64,000 bases of DNA from Actinomadura sp. CNU-125 (GCF_001942465.1 NZ_MKJY01000011.1:1-64000), one strand, 5' to 3'; positions 41,631-51,566 are shown, counted from the first letter of the stretch. A program made the numbers and translations. The notes: generated by a model from the letters alone, not told the origin.

Positions 41631-41713
41631 GGCAAACAGGAGGGCCCCCAGAGCCCGACGCCGAGGGCGACGCAGGCAAACAGGAGGGCCCCCAGGGCCC
41701 GACGCCGAGGGCG
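41596..41713. repeat. 44-bp tandem repeat, 2.7 copies
   Basis: The unit begins GAGGGCCCCCAGGGCCCGAC and ends ACGCAGGCAAACAG. Copies lie at 41596-41639 and 41640-41683 (one difference), plus 30 bases at 41684-41713. The first copy is shared with the edge of repeat B; the array ends three bases before the DUF3499 stop codon. Confidence 0.85.
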
Positions 41714-41715
41714 CC

Positions 41716-42072
41716 TCAGTCAGTACTCCGCAGGACGCGCAGGTGGCCGCGGCGGCCGACCTCGGTGCCCTGGCCGACCGGCTCCTGGCCGGGGCCGGGC
41801 GCGGGGCGCGCGGCCTCGCGGACCGCGTCGGCGAGCGCCTCCAGGTCGTCCTCGCCGAGCGAGGTGTCCTCCTCGACGGGCAGCCGGACCAGTTCCCAGC
41901 CCATCGGTGCCGTGAGCCGCTCGGAGTGCTCGGCGCACAGGTCGTAGCAGTGCGGCTCCGCGTACGCGGCGAGCGGCCCGAGGACCGCGGTGGAGTCACG
42001 GTAGACGTACGTGAGCGTGAAGACTGCTGGCGCCTTGCAGGCGGTGCGGGAGCAAGTGCGGACGGGGCTCAC
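41716..42072 (-). CDS. DUF3499 family protein
   Basis: About 118 residues. The conserved core VRTCSRTACKAPAVFTLTYV and EPHCYDLCAEHSERLTAPMG contains two Cys pairs that look like a zinc ribbon; the acidic C-terminal tail is variable. Function is unknown, but the gene is a fixed member of the actinobacterial manB-whiB neighbourhood. GTG 42072 is chosen because family members begin MSPVRTC; TACGGT lies eight bases upstream and could be a leaderless -10. Confidence 0.8.
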   Translation of the reverse strand: MSPVRTCSRTACKAPAVFTLTYVYRDSTAVLGPLAAYAEPHCYDLCAEHSERLTAPMGWELVRLPVEEDTSLGEDDLEALADAVREAARPAPGPGQEPVGQGTEVGRRGHLRVLRSTD

Positions 42073-42261
42073 GATGGCCGACCGTACCTCGCTCCCGCCG
42101 CGTCCGCCACCACCCGGGCGCACGTGTCGCCGCTATCGGCCGATTTCCGGGGCAAGAACTACATACCGCACGGGAACGCCCACGTACTGTGCGGTTTCTT
42201 GTCACTGCGGCGCGAGACGCCGTAACGGACGCGTCCAGAGGTTGCGCGGGGGCCCTGCGGG

Positions 42262-42267
42262 TACGCT
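42262..42267 (+). promoter_or_regulatory. -10 hexamer of the metallopeptidase-family gene (leaderless)
   Basis: TACGCT is followed by six bases and then GTG 42274. The intervening G run could also act as a ribosome-binding site, but it abuts the start. Confidence 0.35.
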
Positions 42268-42273
42268 TGGGGG

Positions 42274-42702
42274 GTGCGATCCCGTGTGGCAGGCGTACGG
42301 CGCCGCGATCGACGCGGTCGCGGACTGCGGGGCCCTCTGGCGCCCCCGCAGGCCCCGATCTCGCGAACCCGCGCGGAGCGGTTCGACGACCTCGTCGAGG
42401 ACGAGGTGAGCCGGCTCGGCGAGCACTGGGAGCAGGAGCTGGCGCGGGTGGAGTTCACGGTCGCCGAGGTCCCGGACGTCGAGCCGGGGTTCGACGGGCC
42501 GGTCCCGCTCGGCCAGACCGTCCCCGGCGATGGCGGACGCCCGGTCCGCATCGTCGTGTTCCGGCGTCCCGTCGAGGCGCGCGCGGCCGGGGAGCAGGAG
42601 CTGGGCAGGCTGATCCGCGACCTGCTGGTGGAGGAGGTCGCCGACCTGCTCGGCCTGTCCCCCGAGTCGGTCGACCCGAGCTACGACTCCCCCGACGAGT
42701 AG
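42274..42702 (+). CDS. Metallopeptidase-family (DUF1025-like) protein without HExxH
   Basis: A 142-residue protein usually annotated as a metallopeptidase family member next to whiB. It has the basic start RRDRRGRGLRGPLAPP and the central RFDDLVEDEVSRLGEHWEQE and IVVFRRPVEARA. Where zincin relatives carry HExxHxxG, this protein reads LLVEEVADLLGLSPE, so the zinc ligands are absent. A peptidase role is therefore doubtful. It is convergent with whiB. Confidence 0.75.
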   Translation: MRSRVAGVRRRDRRGRGLRGPLAPPQAPISRTRAERFDDLVEDEVSRLGEHWEQELARVEFTVAEVPDVEPGFDGPVPLGQTVPGDGGRPVRIVVFRRPVEARAAGEQELGRLIRDLLVEEVADLLGLSPESVDPSYDSPDE

Positions 42703-42704
42703 GA

Positions 42705-42736
42705 CGTCCGGACCGACGGTCGTCCGGACCGACGGT
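42705..42736. repeat. 16-bp tandem duplication
   Basis: CGTCCGGACCGACGGT occurs twice in succession directly after the metallopeptidase-family stop codon. Each copy contains the palindrome TCCGGA. Confidence 0.8.
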
Positions 42737-42787
42737 CCCCGTCCGGGACGGCCGGAGCGGGCGCCCCCGGAGAACCGCGACAACGGC

Positions 42788-42821
42788 GAAGCCGTGCCGA
42801 CGCGGTGGTCGGCACGGCTTC
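42788..42821. terminator. Bidirectional terminator between metallopeptidase-family gene and whiB
   Basis: GAAGCCGTGCCGAC pairs perfectly with GTCGGCACGGCTTC around GCGGTG. Confidence 0.75.
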
Positions 42822-42877
42822 TTCGGCGTCTGCGGCGCCCGTACCCGGGCGCACGTCCCGTCCGCCGGGCCGCGGCC

Positions 42878-43141
42878 CTAGACGGCCTGGCGCTTCAGCT
42901 TCCGGCGTTCTCGCTCGGACAGCCCGCCCCAAATACCGAAACGTTCATCGTGCTGCAGCGCGTACTCCAAGCACTCCGTACGCACCTCGCATGCGCGGCA
43001 CACCTTCTTGGCCTCGCGAGTGGAGCCGCCCTTCTCCGGAAAGAAAGCCTCCGGGTCCGTCTGCGCGCACAGTGCGCGCTCCTGCCAGCCCAACTCTTCG
43101 CCGTCTGTGCCGTGCGCCAGCGGGATGACCACCTCGCTCAC
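42878..43141 (-). CDS. whiB: WhiB-family iron-sulfur transcription factor
   Basis: An 87-residue protein. It binds a [4Fe-4S] cluster through Cys25, Cys48, Cys51 and Cys57 (LCAQTD; KVCRACEVRTEC) and works with the primary sigma factor. The turn GIWGG and the basic tail SERERRKLKRQAV are complete. Sequence and neighbourhood match WhiB itself (mycobacterial WhiB2/WhmD), needed for septation and sporulation. GTG 43141 follows GGGAGG. No frameshift. Confidence 0.92.
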   Translation of the reverse strand: MSEVVIPLAHGTDGEELGWQERALCAQTDPEAFFPEKGGSTREAKKVCRACEVRTECLEYALQHDERFGIWGGLSERERRKLKRQAV

Positions 43142-43461
43142 AGCGCACCTCCCTGCCCGTGGAGCCCCCTGGATCAATGCCTTCCCTCAGGCTCCTTCCC
43201 CCGAGAAGGCATAGAAACTACACCCCCGAAATTACACGTGTGTAGTGCCCGGTCCGTCAAGCGGAACGAGTTCGCAGGGGGACATAGCGGGTTATGTAGG
43301 GATACAGCCGATGACCTTTGGCTGAAGATCAGTTAATCGGCCGGTCACCGGGGGGAAGTGCGCGTGCCGCGGGCCCCGCCCGCGGCACGCCTTCCGCCGA
43401 TCACGCCGCCCATCACGGACGGGTCACGGTCCTATCACCCCGGTTCACCGGGGCGGGTTCG
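43142..43461. other. whiB upstream region
   Basis: 320 bases with no gene. It is AT-richer than its surroundings, with TTACACGTGTGTAG (the palindrome ACACGTGT at 43235-43242) and GTTATGTAGGGATACAG further upstream. whiB genes usually have long regulatory regions that bind developmental regulators; the palindrome is a candidate site. Confidence 0.45.
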
Positions 43462-44406
43462 CTACCGGTTGTCGCGGTACCAGTCGCCGCCGTCCTCGGG
43501 GCGCTGCTCACCCTGCTGCGGCGGGGCCGGCTGGGTGCCCTGCGGGCCCTGGTCCGGGGCGCTCTGGGAGCCGCCGTAGGCGCGGGTCCACTCGCCCATC
43601 TCGTCCTCGCCCTGCGGGGCGGCGCCCGGCTGGCCGGGCTGCCCCGTCTGGCCGGGCTGGCCCGGCTGCTGGTAGCCGGGCTGCTGGCCGGGCTGGCCGT
43701 ACTGCTCCTGCCCGCCGTACTGCTGGCCGGGCTGCCCGTACTGGGGCTGGCCGTACTGCTGCTGGCCGTACTGCTCGCCGCCCTGGGGCTGGCCGGGCTG
43801 ACCGGGCTGCCCCGGCTGGCCGTACTGCTGGTACTGCTGCGCCTGCCCCTGCTGCGGGTAGGCGCCCTGCTGGCCGTACTGCTGCCCCGGCTGGCCCGGC
43901 TGCCCGGGAGGGCCCTGCTGGTAGCCGAAGTCGGGGTAACCGCCCTGCTGCATCTGCGGCTGCGGCTTCGGCCGCGCGGGCTGCATGCCCTGGAAGACGG
44001 TCAGGACGAACCAGACGCCGACGCCCATCACGGCGACCTTCGCGGCGCCGATGAGGAAGGTCGTCAGCTTGTAGATCGAGTCGGGCCCTTCGGCGAGCAT
44101 CCCGCCGAGCCAGCTGATCACGCCGAACAGCAGGATCCCGCCGAGGACGCCGAGCGCGCCCATCGTGATGTTGCGGGCCTGCCGCGTCGCCGTGCCCCAG
44201 TTCGTGAGCACCACCGCGAGGACCACGAGCGCGACGATGTACACCTCGGTGAACACCCCGCCGACGCTCTCGTCGTAGGCGCGGGACGTGAATTCCCCGT
44301 TACCGCCCAGCAACCGGATGATGCCCGCCAGCAGGTGCACGCCCGCAGCGGCGAGCAGGACCCAGGCGGCCGGTTCGCGCAGGCGCTGGACGGCTTCCTT
44401 GTTCAC
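43462..44406 (-). CDS. Membrane protein with a Gln/Gly/Pro-rich cytoplasmic tail
   Basis: About 314 residues. Four membrane segments occupy residues about 10-140 ([71 protein letters not shown]). The remaining half is low complexity, built from repeats such as QYGQPGQ and PGQPGQP, with Tyr spaced through it. No family is certain; similar tails occur in actinobacterial septum and polar-growth membrane proteins. GTG 44406 follows GGAGAAG, preferred to ATG 44430. It is divergent from fbiA. Confidence 0.75.
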   Translation of the reverse strand: MNKEAVQRLREPAAWVLLAAAGVHLLAGIIRLLGGNGEFTSRAYDESVGGVFTEVYIVALVVLAVVLTNWGTATRQARNITMGALGVLGGILLFGVISWLGGMLAEGPDSIYKLTTFLIGAAKVAVMGVGVWFVLTVFQGMQPARPKPQPQMQQGGYPDFGYQQGPPGQPGQPGQQYGQQGAYPQQGQAQQYQQYGQPGQPGQPGQPQGGEQYGQQQYGQPQYGQPGQQYGGQEQYGQPGQQPGYQQPGQPGQTGQPGQPGAAPQGEDEMGEWTRAYGGSQSAPDQGPQGTQPAPPQQGEQRPEDGGDWYRDNR

Positions 44407-44743
44407 TGCGACTTCTCCAGACCGAGGCATTGCGATGACACGGCAAAGCTTTGCACATCTCGCCCGCCGCCGTCTCCGTCCCCCGCGGGACGCCAAAACG
44501 GTACGGGCCGGACGAACGCGGCCATTCGGCGACCGTCCTGCGGCGATGTGCGGGCACTGCGGCGCCGACCCGAAGCCCGCCGGGACCGGTCCGCGCCGGA
44601 CGCCCGCGAGTGTCGAACGTCACCGCGGCCGAACGTCGCCGCCCGTCCATTCTCGCGCGTCCGCGCCCGGATGGACGGAGGCGCACCGGAGGCGTGCCGA
44701 GGAACCCCGCGGGGCCCGCTGGACAGGCCGTAGGCTGATCAGC
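44407..44743. other. Divergent region before fbiA
   Basis: 337 bases. It holds the fbiA -10 element at its right end. No gene or repeat I can support. Confidence 0.45.
44731..44736 (+). promoter_or_regulatory. -10 hexamer of fbiA (leaderless)
   Basis: TAGGCT is followed by seven bases and ATG 44744; no ribosome-binding site is present. Confidence 0.5.
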
Positions 44744-45703
44744 ATGAACATCGTGGCGCTGGCGGGCGGCATCGGCGGGGCCCGCTTCCTGCGCGGGCTC
44801 CGGTCTGCGGTCCCGGACGCGGACATCACCGTGATCGGCAACACCGGCGACGACATCTCGCTGTTCGGCCTGCGGGTCTGCCCCGATCTCGACACCGTCA
44901 TGTACACGCTCGGCGGCGGGATCAACGAGGAGCAGGGCTGGGGGCGCACCGACGAGACGTTCACGGTCAAGGACGAACTCGCCGCCTACGGGGTCGGGCC
45001 GGGCTGGTTCGGGCTCGGCGACCGCGACTTCGCCACCCACATCGTGCGGACGCAGATGCTGGAGGCCGGGTACAAGCTGTCGGCGGTCACCGAGGCGCTG
45101 TGCGACCGGTGGAAGCCGGGCGTCCGGCTGATCCCGATGACCGACGACCAGGTCGAGACGCACGTCGTGGTCGACGATCCCGAGCAGGGGCGGCGCGCGA
45201 TCCACTTCCAGGAGTGGTGGGTGCGGCTGCGCGCGTCCCTCCCGGCGCTGTCGATCGCGCCGGTCGGGGCGGAGGACGCCAAGCCGGCGCCGGGCGTCGT
45301 CAAGGCGATCGAGGCGGCGGACGTGGTCCTGTTCCCGCCGTCGAACCCGGTGGTGAGCATCGGGACGATCCTGTCGGTGCCGGGCATCCGGGACGCGGTC
45401 GCGGCGAAGACGGTCGTGGGCGTCTCCCCCATCATCGGGGACGCGCCGGTGCGGGGCATGGCGGACGCGTGCCTCACCGCGATCGGGGTGGAGACGACGG
45501 CCCAGGCGGTCGGGGAGCTGTACGGGCCGGGTCTGATCGACGGCTGGCTCGTCGCCGAGGCGGACGCGGACGTCCGGGTCGAGGGCGTCGAGGTGCGCGC
45601 GCGGCCGCTGCTGATGAGCGACGCCGGGTCGACGGCGGACCTCGCGCGGGCGGCGCTGGACCTGGCGGTGGAACTGAAGCGGGAAGACGAGGAAGCCCAG
45701 TGA
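44744..45703 (+). CDS. fbiA: 2-phospho-L-lactate/PEP transferase of F420 biosynthesis
   Basis: A 319-residue enzyme (CofD family). It transfers the phospho-lactyl or phosphoenolpyruvyl moiety from the guanylylated precursor to FO, making F420-0 or dehydro-F420-0. Signature blocks: [58 protein letters not shown] and [17 protein letters not shown]. Full length. It overlaps fbiB by four bases (GTGA). Confidence 0.95.
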   Translation: MNIVALAGGIGGARFLRGLRSAVPDADITVIGNTGDDISLFGLRVCPDLDTVMYTLGGGINEEQGWGRTDETFTVKDELAAYGVGPGWFGLGDRDFATHIVRTQMLEAGYKLSAVTEALCDRWKPGVRLIPMTDDQVETHVVVDDPEQGRRAIHFQEWWVRLRASLPALSIAPVGAEDAKPAPGVVKAIEAADVVLFPPSNPVVSIGTILSVPGIRDAVAAKTVVGVSPIIGDAPVRGMADACLTAIGVETTAQAVGELYGPGLIDGWLVAEADADVRVEGVEVRARPLLMSDAGSTADLARAALDLAVELKREDEEAQ

Positions 45704-47013
45704 TCGAGGACGTCGCGGTGAACGGGGTGGAGCTGCGGGTTTTCGGGATCCCGGGGCTGCCGGAGGTCGCCGAGGGCGACGATGTCGCCGCGCTCGTCCC
45801 CGCCTCGCTGATCGAGGACGGCGACGTGCTCGTCGTCACGTCGAAGATCGTCAGCAAGGCGGAGGGGCGGGTCCTGGTCGCCGACGACCGGGAGAAGGCC
45901 ATCGACGCCGAGACCGTGAGGGTCGTGGCGCGGCGGGCGCACGCGCGCGGCGAGACGCGGATCGTGGAGACGCGGCAGGGGCTCGTCCTCGCGGCCGCGG
46001 GCGTCGACGCGTCCAACACGGCCCCCGGAACGGTGCTGCTGCTGCCCGAGGACCCTGACGCGTCCGCACGTGCCCTACGGGCCGGTGTGCGCGCGCACAC
46101 GGGCAAGGACGTGGCGGTCATCGTGTCGGACACGCTGGGACGGCCGTGGCGCAACGGGCTGACGGACGCGGCGATCGGCATCGCGGGCCTGTCCCCCCTC
46201 GACGACCTGCGCGGACGCGACGACGAGCACGGCAACCGGCTCGAAGCGACGATCACGGCGGTCGCGGACGAGGTCGCGGCGGCGGCCGAACTGGTGAAGG
46301 GCAAGCTCGCCGGGGTGCCGATCGCGGTCGTGCGGGGGCTCGGCGACCTCGTGACGCCGGACGACGGGCCGGGGGCGCGCGCGCTCGTCCGTCCACCGGA
46401 GGAGGACATGTTCCGGTACGGCTCCTCGGACGTGCTGCGCGCGCGCCGCACGATCCGGGAGTTCACCGACGAGCCGGTGGACGGCGCGGCGGTGCGTCGC
46501 GCCGTGGACGCCGCGATCACCGCGCCCGCGCCGCACCACACGACGCCGTGGCGGTTCGTCCTGCTCGAATCGGCGGAGTCGCGCACCCGCCTGCTCGACG
46601 CGATGCGCGACGCGTGGGAGTCCGACCTGCGCGGCGACCGGTTCACCGACGAGTCGATCACCAAGCGGCTGCGACGCGGCGACGTGCTGCGCCGCGCCCC
46701 GTACCTGGTAGTCCCGTGCCTGGTGATGGACGGGTCGCACGATTACCCGGACGAGCGGCGCGCGCGCGCCGAACGCGAGATGTTCGTCGTCGCGACGGGC
46801 GCGGGCGTCCAGAACCTTCTCGTCGCGCTCGCCGTCGAGGGCCTCGGGTCTTGCTGGGTGTCGAGCACGATGTTCTGCCGCGACGTCGTCCGGAGCGCGC
46901 TCGACCTGCCGGACGACTGGGACCCGATGGGCGCCGTGGGCGTCGGCCGCCCGGCCGCGCCGCCGCGCGTCCGTCCGGCGCGGTCGGCGGAGGCGTTCAT
47001 CACCGTGCGCTGA
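45700..47013 (+). CDS. fbiB: Bifunctional F420 gamma-glutamyl ligase/nitroreductase
   Basis: A 437-residue two-domain protein. Residues about 1-240 are the CofE-type ligase adding glutamates to F420-0 ([40 protein letters not shown]). Residues about 250-437 are an FMN-binding nitroreductase-like domain ([40 protein letters not shown]) that in mycobacterial FbiB reduces dehydro-F420-0. GTG 45700 is inside the fbiA stop overlap. No frameshift. Confidence 0.95.
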   Translation: MIEDVAVNGVELRVFGIPGLPEVAEGDDVAALVPASLIEDGDVLVVTSKIVSKAEGRVLVADDREKAIDAETVRVVARRAHARGETRIVETRQGLVLAAAGVDASNTAPGTVLLLPEDPDASARALRAGVRAHTGKDVAVIVSDTLGRPWRNGLTDAAIGIAGLSPLDDLRGRDDEHGNRLEATITAVADEVAAAAELVKGKLAGVPIAVVRGLGDLVTPDDGPGARALVRPPEEDMFRYGSSDVLRARRTIREFTDEPVDGAAVRRAVDAAITAPAPHHTTPWRFVLLESAESRTRLLDAMRDAWESDLRGDRFTDESITKRLRRGDVLRRAPYLVVPCLVMDGSHDYPDERRARAEREMFVVATGAGVQNLLVALAVEGLGSCWVSSTMFCRDVVRSALDLPDDWDPMGAVGVGRPAAPPRVRPARSAEAFITVR

Positions 47014-47017
47014 CGGC

Positions 47018-47055
47018 CTCGTGGGGCCGACGAATCGCTCGTCCGGCCCCGCGAG
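47018..47055. terminator. Bidirectional terminator between fbiB and fbiC
   Basis: CTCGTGGGGCCGACGA pairs with TCGTCCGGCCCCGCGAG with one mismatch and one bulge, around ATCGC. Confidence 0.6.
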
Positions 47056-47060
47056 ACCGG

Positions 47061-49615
47061 TCAGGTGATGGGCTGCAGCGGGAGGCTCTTGCGGCCGAAC
47101 TCGCCGATGCCGTCCGTGCGGCGCGCGGCCTCGATGCGCTCCGCCGGGACGTCCCCGTAGAGAGTGGTGCGCTGCCTGGCGGGACGGCCCGCGCGCGCGG
47201 CGATGGCTTCCAGTTCGCTGATGGGCTTGAACGAACCGTTCTCCGAACCCGCCATACGGCTGATGGTTTCTTCCATCAGGGTGCCGCCCAGGTCGTTCAC
47301 GCCTCCTTGCAGGACGCGCGTGCACAGTTCGTCCCCGAGCTTTACCCAGGACGTCTGGATGTTGGGGATCGCGCCATGGAGCAGGATCCGGGCCAAGGCG
47401 TGCACGGCGACGTTCTCCCGAACCGTGGGTCCGGGACGAGCGAGCCCTGCGAGGTAGATCGGCGAATTGTGGTGCACGAACGGCAGGAGCACGAACTCGC
47501 TGAACCCGCCCGTCCGCTCCTGCAGCGACCTCAGCAGTTTGAGGTGCGCGACCCAGTGCGAGGGGGTGTCGACGTGCCCGTACATCATCGTGGACGTCGT
47601 CGGGATGCCGACCTCGTGCGCGGTGGTGACGACCTCGACCCACTGGTCGGCCGGCAGCTTGCCCTTCGTGAGCACCCAGCGGACGTCGTCGTCCAGGATC
47701 TCCGCCGCCGTGCCGGGCAGCGAGTCGACACCGGCCGCCTTCGCCTCCTGCAGCCACTCCCGGATGGACATGTCGGTGCGGCTGGCGCCGTTCACGACCT
47801 CCATCGGGCTGTAGGAGTGCAGGTGGATTCCGGGCGCGCGGCGCTTCACCTCGCGAGCCAGGTCGAAGTACGCGGTTCCCGGCAGATCGGGATGGATACC
47901 GCCCTGCATGCAGATCTCGGTGGCCCCGGCGGCCCACGCCTCGTCCACCCGGTCGCGACCTGCTCCAGCGAGAGCGTGTACGCGTCGGCGTCCGTCCGCC
48001 GCTGCGCGAACGCGCAGAACCGGCAGCCGGTGTAACAGACGTTCGTGAAGTTGATGTTGCGCGTGACCACGTACGTGACGTCGTCGCCGACCGTGTCCTT
48101 GCGAAGGTCATCGGCCAGCTTGGCGAGCGCGTCGAGTTCGGGGCCGTCCGCGTGGAGTAGGGCGAGGGCCTCGTCATCGGTGAGCCCGCCCGGGTCACGC
48201 TCCGCGCGCGCGAGAGCGTCCTTTACGTCGGCGTCGAACCGCTGGGGTGCGGCCATGCGTTCCTTGAGGGCGTCCCAGTCGCCGTACACCTCGTCGAAGT
48301 CGTCCCGCCGGTCGCTGGTGCGTCCGGTGGTGTCGATCTCGGTGTGCAGGTCGGTCCGTCCGGACGCCTCGAATCCGCCGTCGGGCTCCTGCCACGGGCG
48401 TCCCTCCAGGACGGCGTCCTCGCGCGCGAGCCCGGTCGCGGGGTCGGCGAGCGCGGCGACGTGCCCGATCAGCCTCGGGTCCAGCCACGGCTCGCCGCGC
48501 TTGACGTACTCGGGGTAGATCGTCAGCCGCTCGCGCAGCTCGAAGCCGGACGCCGCCGTCCGTTCGGCCAGCTCGTCGATCTGCGGCCACGGCCGCTCGG
48601 GGTTCACGTGGTCGGGCGTCAGCGGGGACACGCCGCCCCAGTCGTCGATGCCCGCCCGCAGCATCAGCGCGTACTGCTCCGCCACCAGGTTCGGCGGCGC
48701 CTGGATGCGCGCCTTCGGGCCCAGGACGAGCCGCGTCACCGCGATCGTCGCGGCCAGCTCGTCCAGTTCGGCGTCCGGGGCGTCGCGCATCTTCGTGTCG
48801 GGCTTCGCCCGGAAGTTCTGCACGATGACTTCCTGGATCGCGCCGTACTCCCGCATCGTCCTGCGGATCTCGAAGATCGCGTCGGCCCGTTCCCCGACGG
48901 TCTCGCCGATGCCGATCAGGATGCCGGTGGTGAACGGCACGTTCGTCCGTCCGGCGTCCTCCAGGGTGCGCAGCCGCACCGCGGGGTCCTTGTCCGGGGA
49001 CCCGAAGTGCGGGCCGCCCCGCTCGCTGAACAGCCGCGTCGCCGTCGTCTCGAGCATCATGCCCATGGACGGCGCGACGGGCTTGAGGCGCTGGAAGTCG
49101 CGCCAGCTCAGCACGCCCGGGTTCAGATGCGGCAGCAGCCCGGTCTCCTCCAGCACCCGGATCGCCATCGCGCGCACGTACGAGAGCGTGTCGTCGTACC
49201 CGTGCGCGTCGAGCCATTCGCGGGCCTGCTTCCAGCGGTCCTCGGGACGGTCGCCGAGCGTGAACAGGGCCTCCTTGCAGCCCATTTCCGCGCCCTGCCG
49301 CGCGATGTCCAGCACTTCGTCGGGGCTCAGATACGGCGCGTCCAGTTTGTGGGGAACCGTCGCGAACGTGCAGTAGCCGCAGCGGTCCCGGCACAGCCGG
49401 GTCAGCGGGATGAACACCTTGCGGCTGTAGGTGACGACGCCGGGACGGCCGGCCGCCGCGAGCCCGGCGTCGCGGGTCCGCGCCGCGTACGCCAGCAGGT
49501 CGTCGAGCTGCTCGCCGCGGGCGTGCAGCAGGGTCGTGGCCTCGGATCGGTCGAGCGTCTTGCCGTCACGCGCGCGGGCCAGGGCCCGGCGCACCGCGGT
49601 GCTGGTGACCTCCAT
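47061..49615 (-). CDS. fbiC: FO synthase, fused CofG-CofH (one frameshift)
   Basis: About 851 residues with two radical-SAM domains making the deazaflavin FO from tyrosine and diaminouracil. The CofG-like domain has the cluster motif CRDRCGYC. The CofH-like domain has CYTGCRFC, followed by [20 protein letters not shown]. The frame breaks near 47953, between LEQVA and [10 protein letters not shown], and both flanks are highly conserved. ATG 49615 is chosen because the -10 TAGAGT lies seven bases upstream and there is no ribosome-binding site. It is convergent with fbiAB, completing the F420 set apart from the guanylyltransferase fbiD. Confidence 0.93.
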
Positions 49616-49622
49616 GCGGGGC

Positions 49623-49628
49623 ACTCTA
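49623..49628 (-). promoter_or_regulatory. -10 hexamer of fbiC (leaderless)
   Basis: On the minus strand TAGAGT is followed by seven bases and ATG 49615. Confidence 0.5.
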
Positions 49629-49834
49629 TGCCAATCGTCATAATCTCTCGCGCGCCGGGGGCCCCGCGAAGGTCAACACACACAGCCTTGATCAGCGGCT
49701 TTCTATTCCCGAACCTTCACGGTGAAGTGTTTCTAACACGATCACTACACGAACATTAGCTAGACCTGAACAATGATCGCGTCCACACTCGAAGCAACCG
49801 CGCGGGAACGTCCGAACCAGCGAAGGACAGACCC

Positions 49835-50038
49835 ATGATCGTCATGCTCGCCCTCCTCATCGCCCTCGCCGTCCTCGGCCCCCTCCTCGGCGCCGACAGC
49901 CGCGACGGCCGCGACTGGACGCCCCACCACTTCTGGCGGCGGCGCCCTTTCCGCGTCAGAACGACCGGTAGTCCCGCATCGCCAGCCGCGGCCCCCGCCG
50001 CGGCGGGCGCGCACCGGAGCCTTCCAGCAGCCGGGTGA
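49835..50038 (+). CDS. Small membrane-anchored protein
   Basis: 67 residues. An N-terminal membrane segment (IVMLALLIALAVLGPLLG) is followed by GADSRDGRDWTPHHFWRRRP, a motif I recall from other short actinomycete proteins. ATG 49835 follows GAAGGA. The last 28 codons overlap the 3' end of the DNA glycosylase gene on the other strand and look like its shadow, so the true end may be lost to an indel. Function unknown. Confidence 0.5.
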   Translation: MIVMLALLIALAVLGPLLGADSRDGRDWTPHHFWRRRPFRVRTTGSPASPAAAPAAAGAHRSLPAAG

Positions 50039-50815
50039 CCCGGTACCGGTGACCCGCGTACGGCTCCAGCAGTTCGAGCATCCCGGCGTCGTCGACCTTC
50101 TTCCCGGCCAGCGCCCAGCCCACCACCCCGGGCAGGTTGTAGTCGCCGACGGAGACGGCGTCGGGATCGCCCACCGCCCGCTGCCGCACCTCCGCGGCCG
50201 TCCACACCCCGATCCCCGGCAGCGACGTGAGCCGCGCCACCGCCGGATCGTCCTCCAGCCGCCCCGCGACGCGCGCCGCACCGATGATCGTCCGGGCCCG
50301 CACCGCCTCCAGCCCCGCCTTGTGCCACTCCCACGACGGGATCCGCGCCCACACCGCGGGCGGCGGCGGCACCCGCAGCCACGGCGCCCCCGGCGCCGGC
50401 CGTCCGAACCGCCGGACCAGATACCCCCAGGCCCGCCACGCCTCCTGGCCCAGCACCTTCTGCTCCATCACCGCGGGCACCAGCGCCTCGAACACCCGCC
50501 GCGTCCGCCCGACCCGGAACCCCGGACGGCGCCGCACCCGCTCCCGCAGGACGTCGTGCAGCGGGACGAACTCCTCCGCCGGATCATCGGCCCCGAGCAG
50601 CTCCGGCACCCCGTCGACCAACCACTGCGCGCCCGGCCCCACCCGTCCGCCCGCACGACGTCGCCGACCTTGCGAAGCCGCAGCGTGCCCGGACCGTCCG
50701 GGGTGAACGAGGCCCGCCAGACGAAGCCGTCCCGAACCTGGAAGGCCGGGTCGTACGGCCCCCGGGCGTGCGGCGCCAGCGTCGCCCGGACGTCCAACGC
50801 CCAAGCGCCCGCCAC
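49956..50815 (-). CDS. DNA-3-methyladenine glycosylase II-like (HhH-GPD) enzyme (one frameshift)
   Basis: About 286 residues, AlkA-like base-excision enzyme removing alkylated purines. The N-terminal beta region (ALDVRATLAPHARGPYDPAF) is followed by the helical core (FEALVPAVMEQKVLGQEAWR) and the helix-hairpin-helix LTSLPGIGVWTAAEVRQRA, with the catalytic Asp in VSVGDYNLP. The frame breaks near 50645, between DVVRADGWG and AQWLVDGVPELL. GTG 50815 follows GGGGCGGGA; further upstream starts are possible. In many actinomycetes this gene also lies near the F420 genes. Confidence 0.82.
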
Positions 50816-50869
50816 TCCCGCCCCACGGCCACCGATTCCCCGAACATACGTTCCCCAGTGTGCCAGCCG

Positions 50870-51031
50870 TCAGGGGCAACGCAGCACCTCGACGGCCCGC
50901 CAGAGCACCGTCGCCCGCTCGTGACACCGCACGGCCCCGCGCGCGTCCCGTCCGTCCGCCAGATCGAACGCCTCACCCATCTGCCGGATGGCCCGCCGCC
51001 GCAGATAGCGGACGACCAGGAGCCTCAGCAC
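50870..51031 (-). CDS. Small basic protein coupled to the ATPase gene
   Basis: 53 residues, Arg-rich (LRLLVVRYLRRRAIRQMGEA, then a Cys/His-containing RCHERATVLWRAVEVLRCP). GTG 51031 lies inside the 3' end of the upstream ATPase gene, overlapping it by seven bases (GTGCTGA), an arrangement that allows re-initiation. No family recognised. It could be a spurious frame. Confidence 0.4.
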   Translation of the reverse strand: MLRLLVVRYLRRRAIRQMGEAFDLADGRDARGAVRCHERATVLWRAVEVLRCP

Positions 51032-51420
51032 GCGGCGCACTTGGCCCAAACGACCTTGCCGCCCTCGTTCAGCGGACGGACGCCCCAGGCGTGCGCCATC
51101 TCGGCCACGAGCAAGAGACCGCGCCCGCGCATGTCCGCGTAGTTCTCCGGCCGCACCAAGGGCCGCCCCTCGCCGCCGTCCCACACCTCGATCACGGGGA
51201 GCCCGTCGCGTTCGTCCAGGAACACCCGGACCACGATCGGCCCCTCCCCGTACCGGTAGGCGTTGGTGACCAGCTCGCACGCGACGAGCCGCGCCGCGTA
51301 GTCGTCCGCGATCCCCCACCCACGAAACTGCTCGGCCATGAACCGCCGAGCCACCCCCGCAGCCCCCGCGTCCCGTTCGAGCACGACCGTAGGAACCTCC
51401 GACGCACAAGCACCCGACAT
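51025..51420 (-). CDS. RsbW-like ATP-binding protein (HATPase_c_2)
   Basis: A 131-residue single-domain GHKL ATPase of the anti-sigma/serine-kinase type. N-box AARLVACELVTNAYRYGE, G1 motif VIEVWDGGEGRPL and G2 motif DMRGRGLLLVAEMAHAWGV are present. Such proteins are scattered through actinomycete genomes and often pair with XRE-DUF397 genes; here the XRE gene is divergent, 146 bases away. Whether it binds a sigma factor is unknown. ATG 51420 follows GAAGGG. Confidence 0.82.
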   Translation of the reverse strand: MSGACASEVPTVVLERDAGAAGVARRFMAEQFRGWGIADDYAARLVACELVTNAYRYGEGPIVVRVFLDERDGLPVIEVWDGGEGRPLVRPENYADMRGRGLLLVAEMAHAWGVRPLNEGGKVVWAKCAAC

Positions 51421-51566
51421 CGATCCACCCTTCCGACGAAGTGTCCGCCCAGCGTGCGCACCCGGCGATACTCTGGGTGAACGGATCGCGACACTGTGAA
51501 TAGACCCTGAAGCACCCCCCGCCTTCTTTGAGGTCTTTGAAGTCCGACAAATCGGAGGCCCGTGCG

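Noticed and set aside
41596..41713. CRISPR-like array
   Set aside because: The 44-bp units are directly contiguous without spacers, and no cas genes are present.
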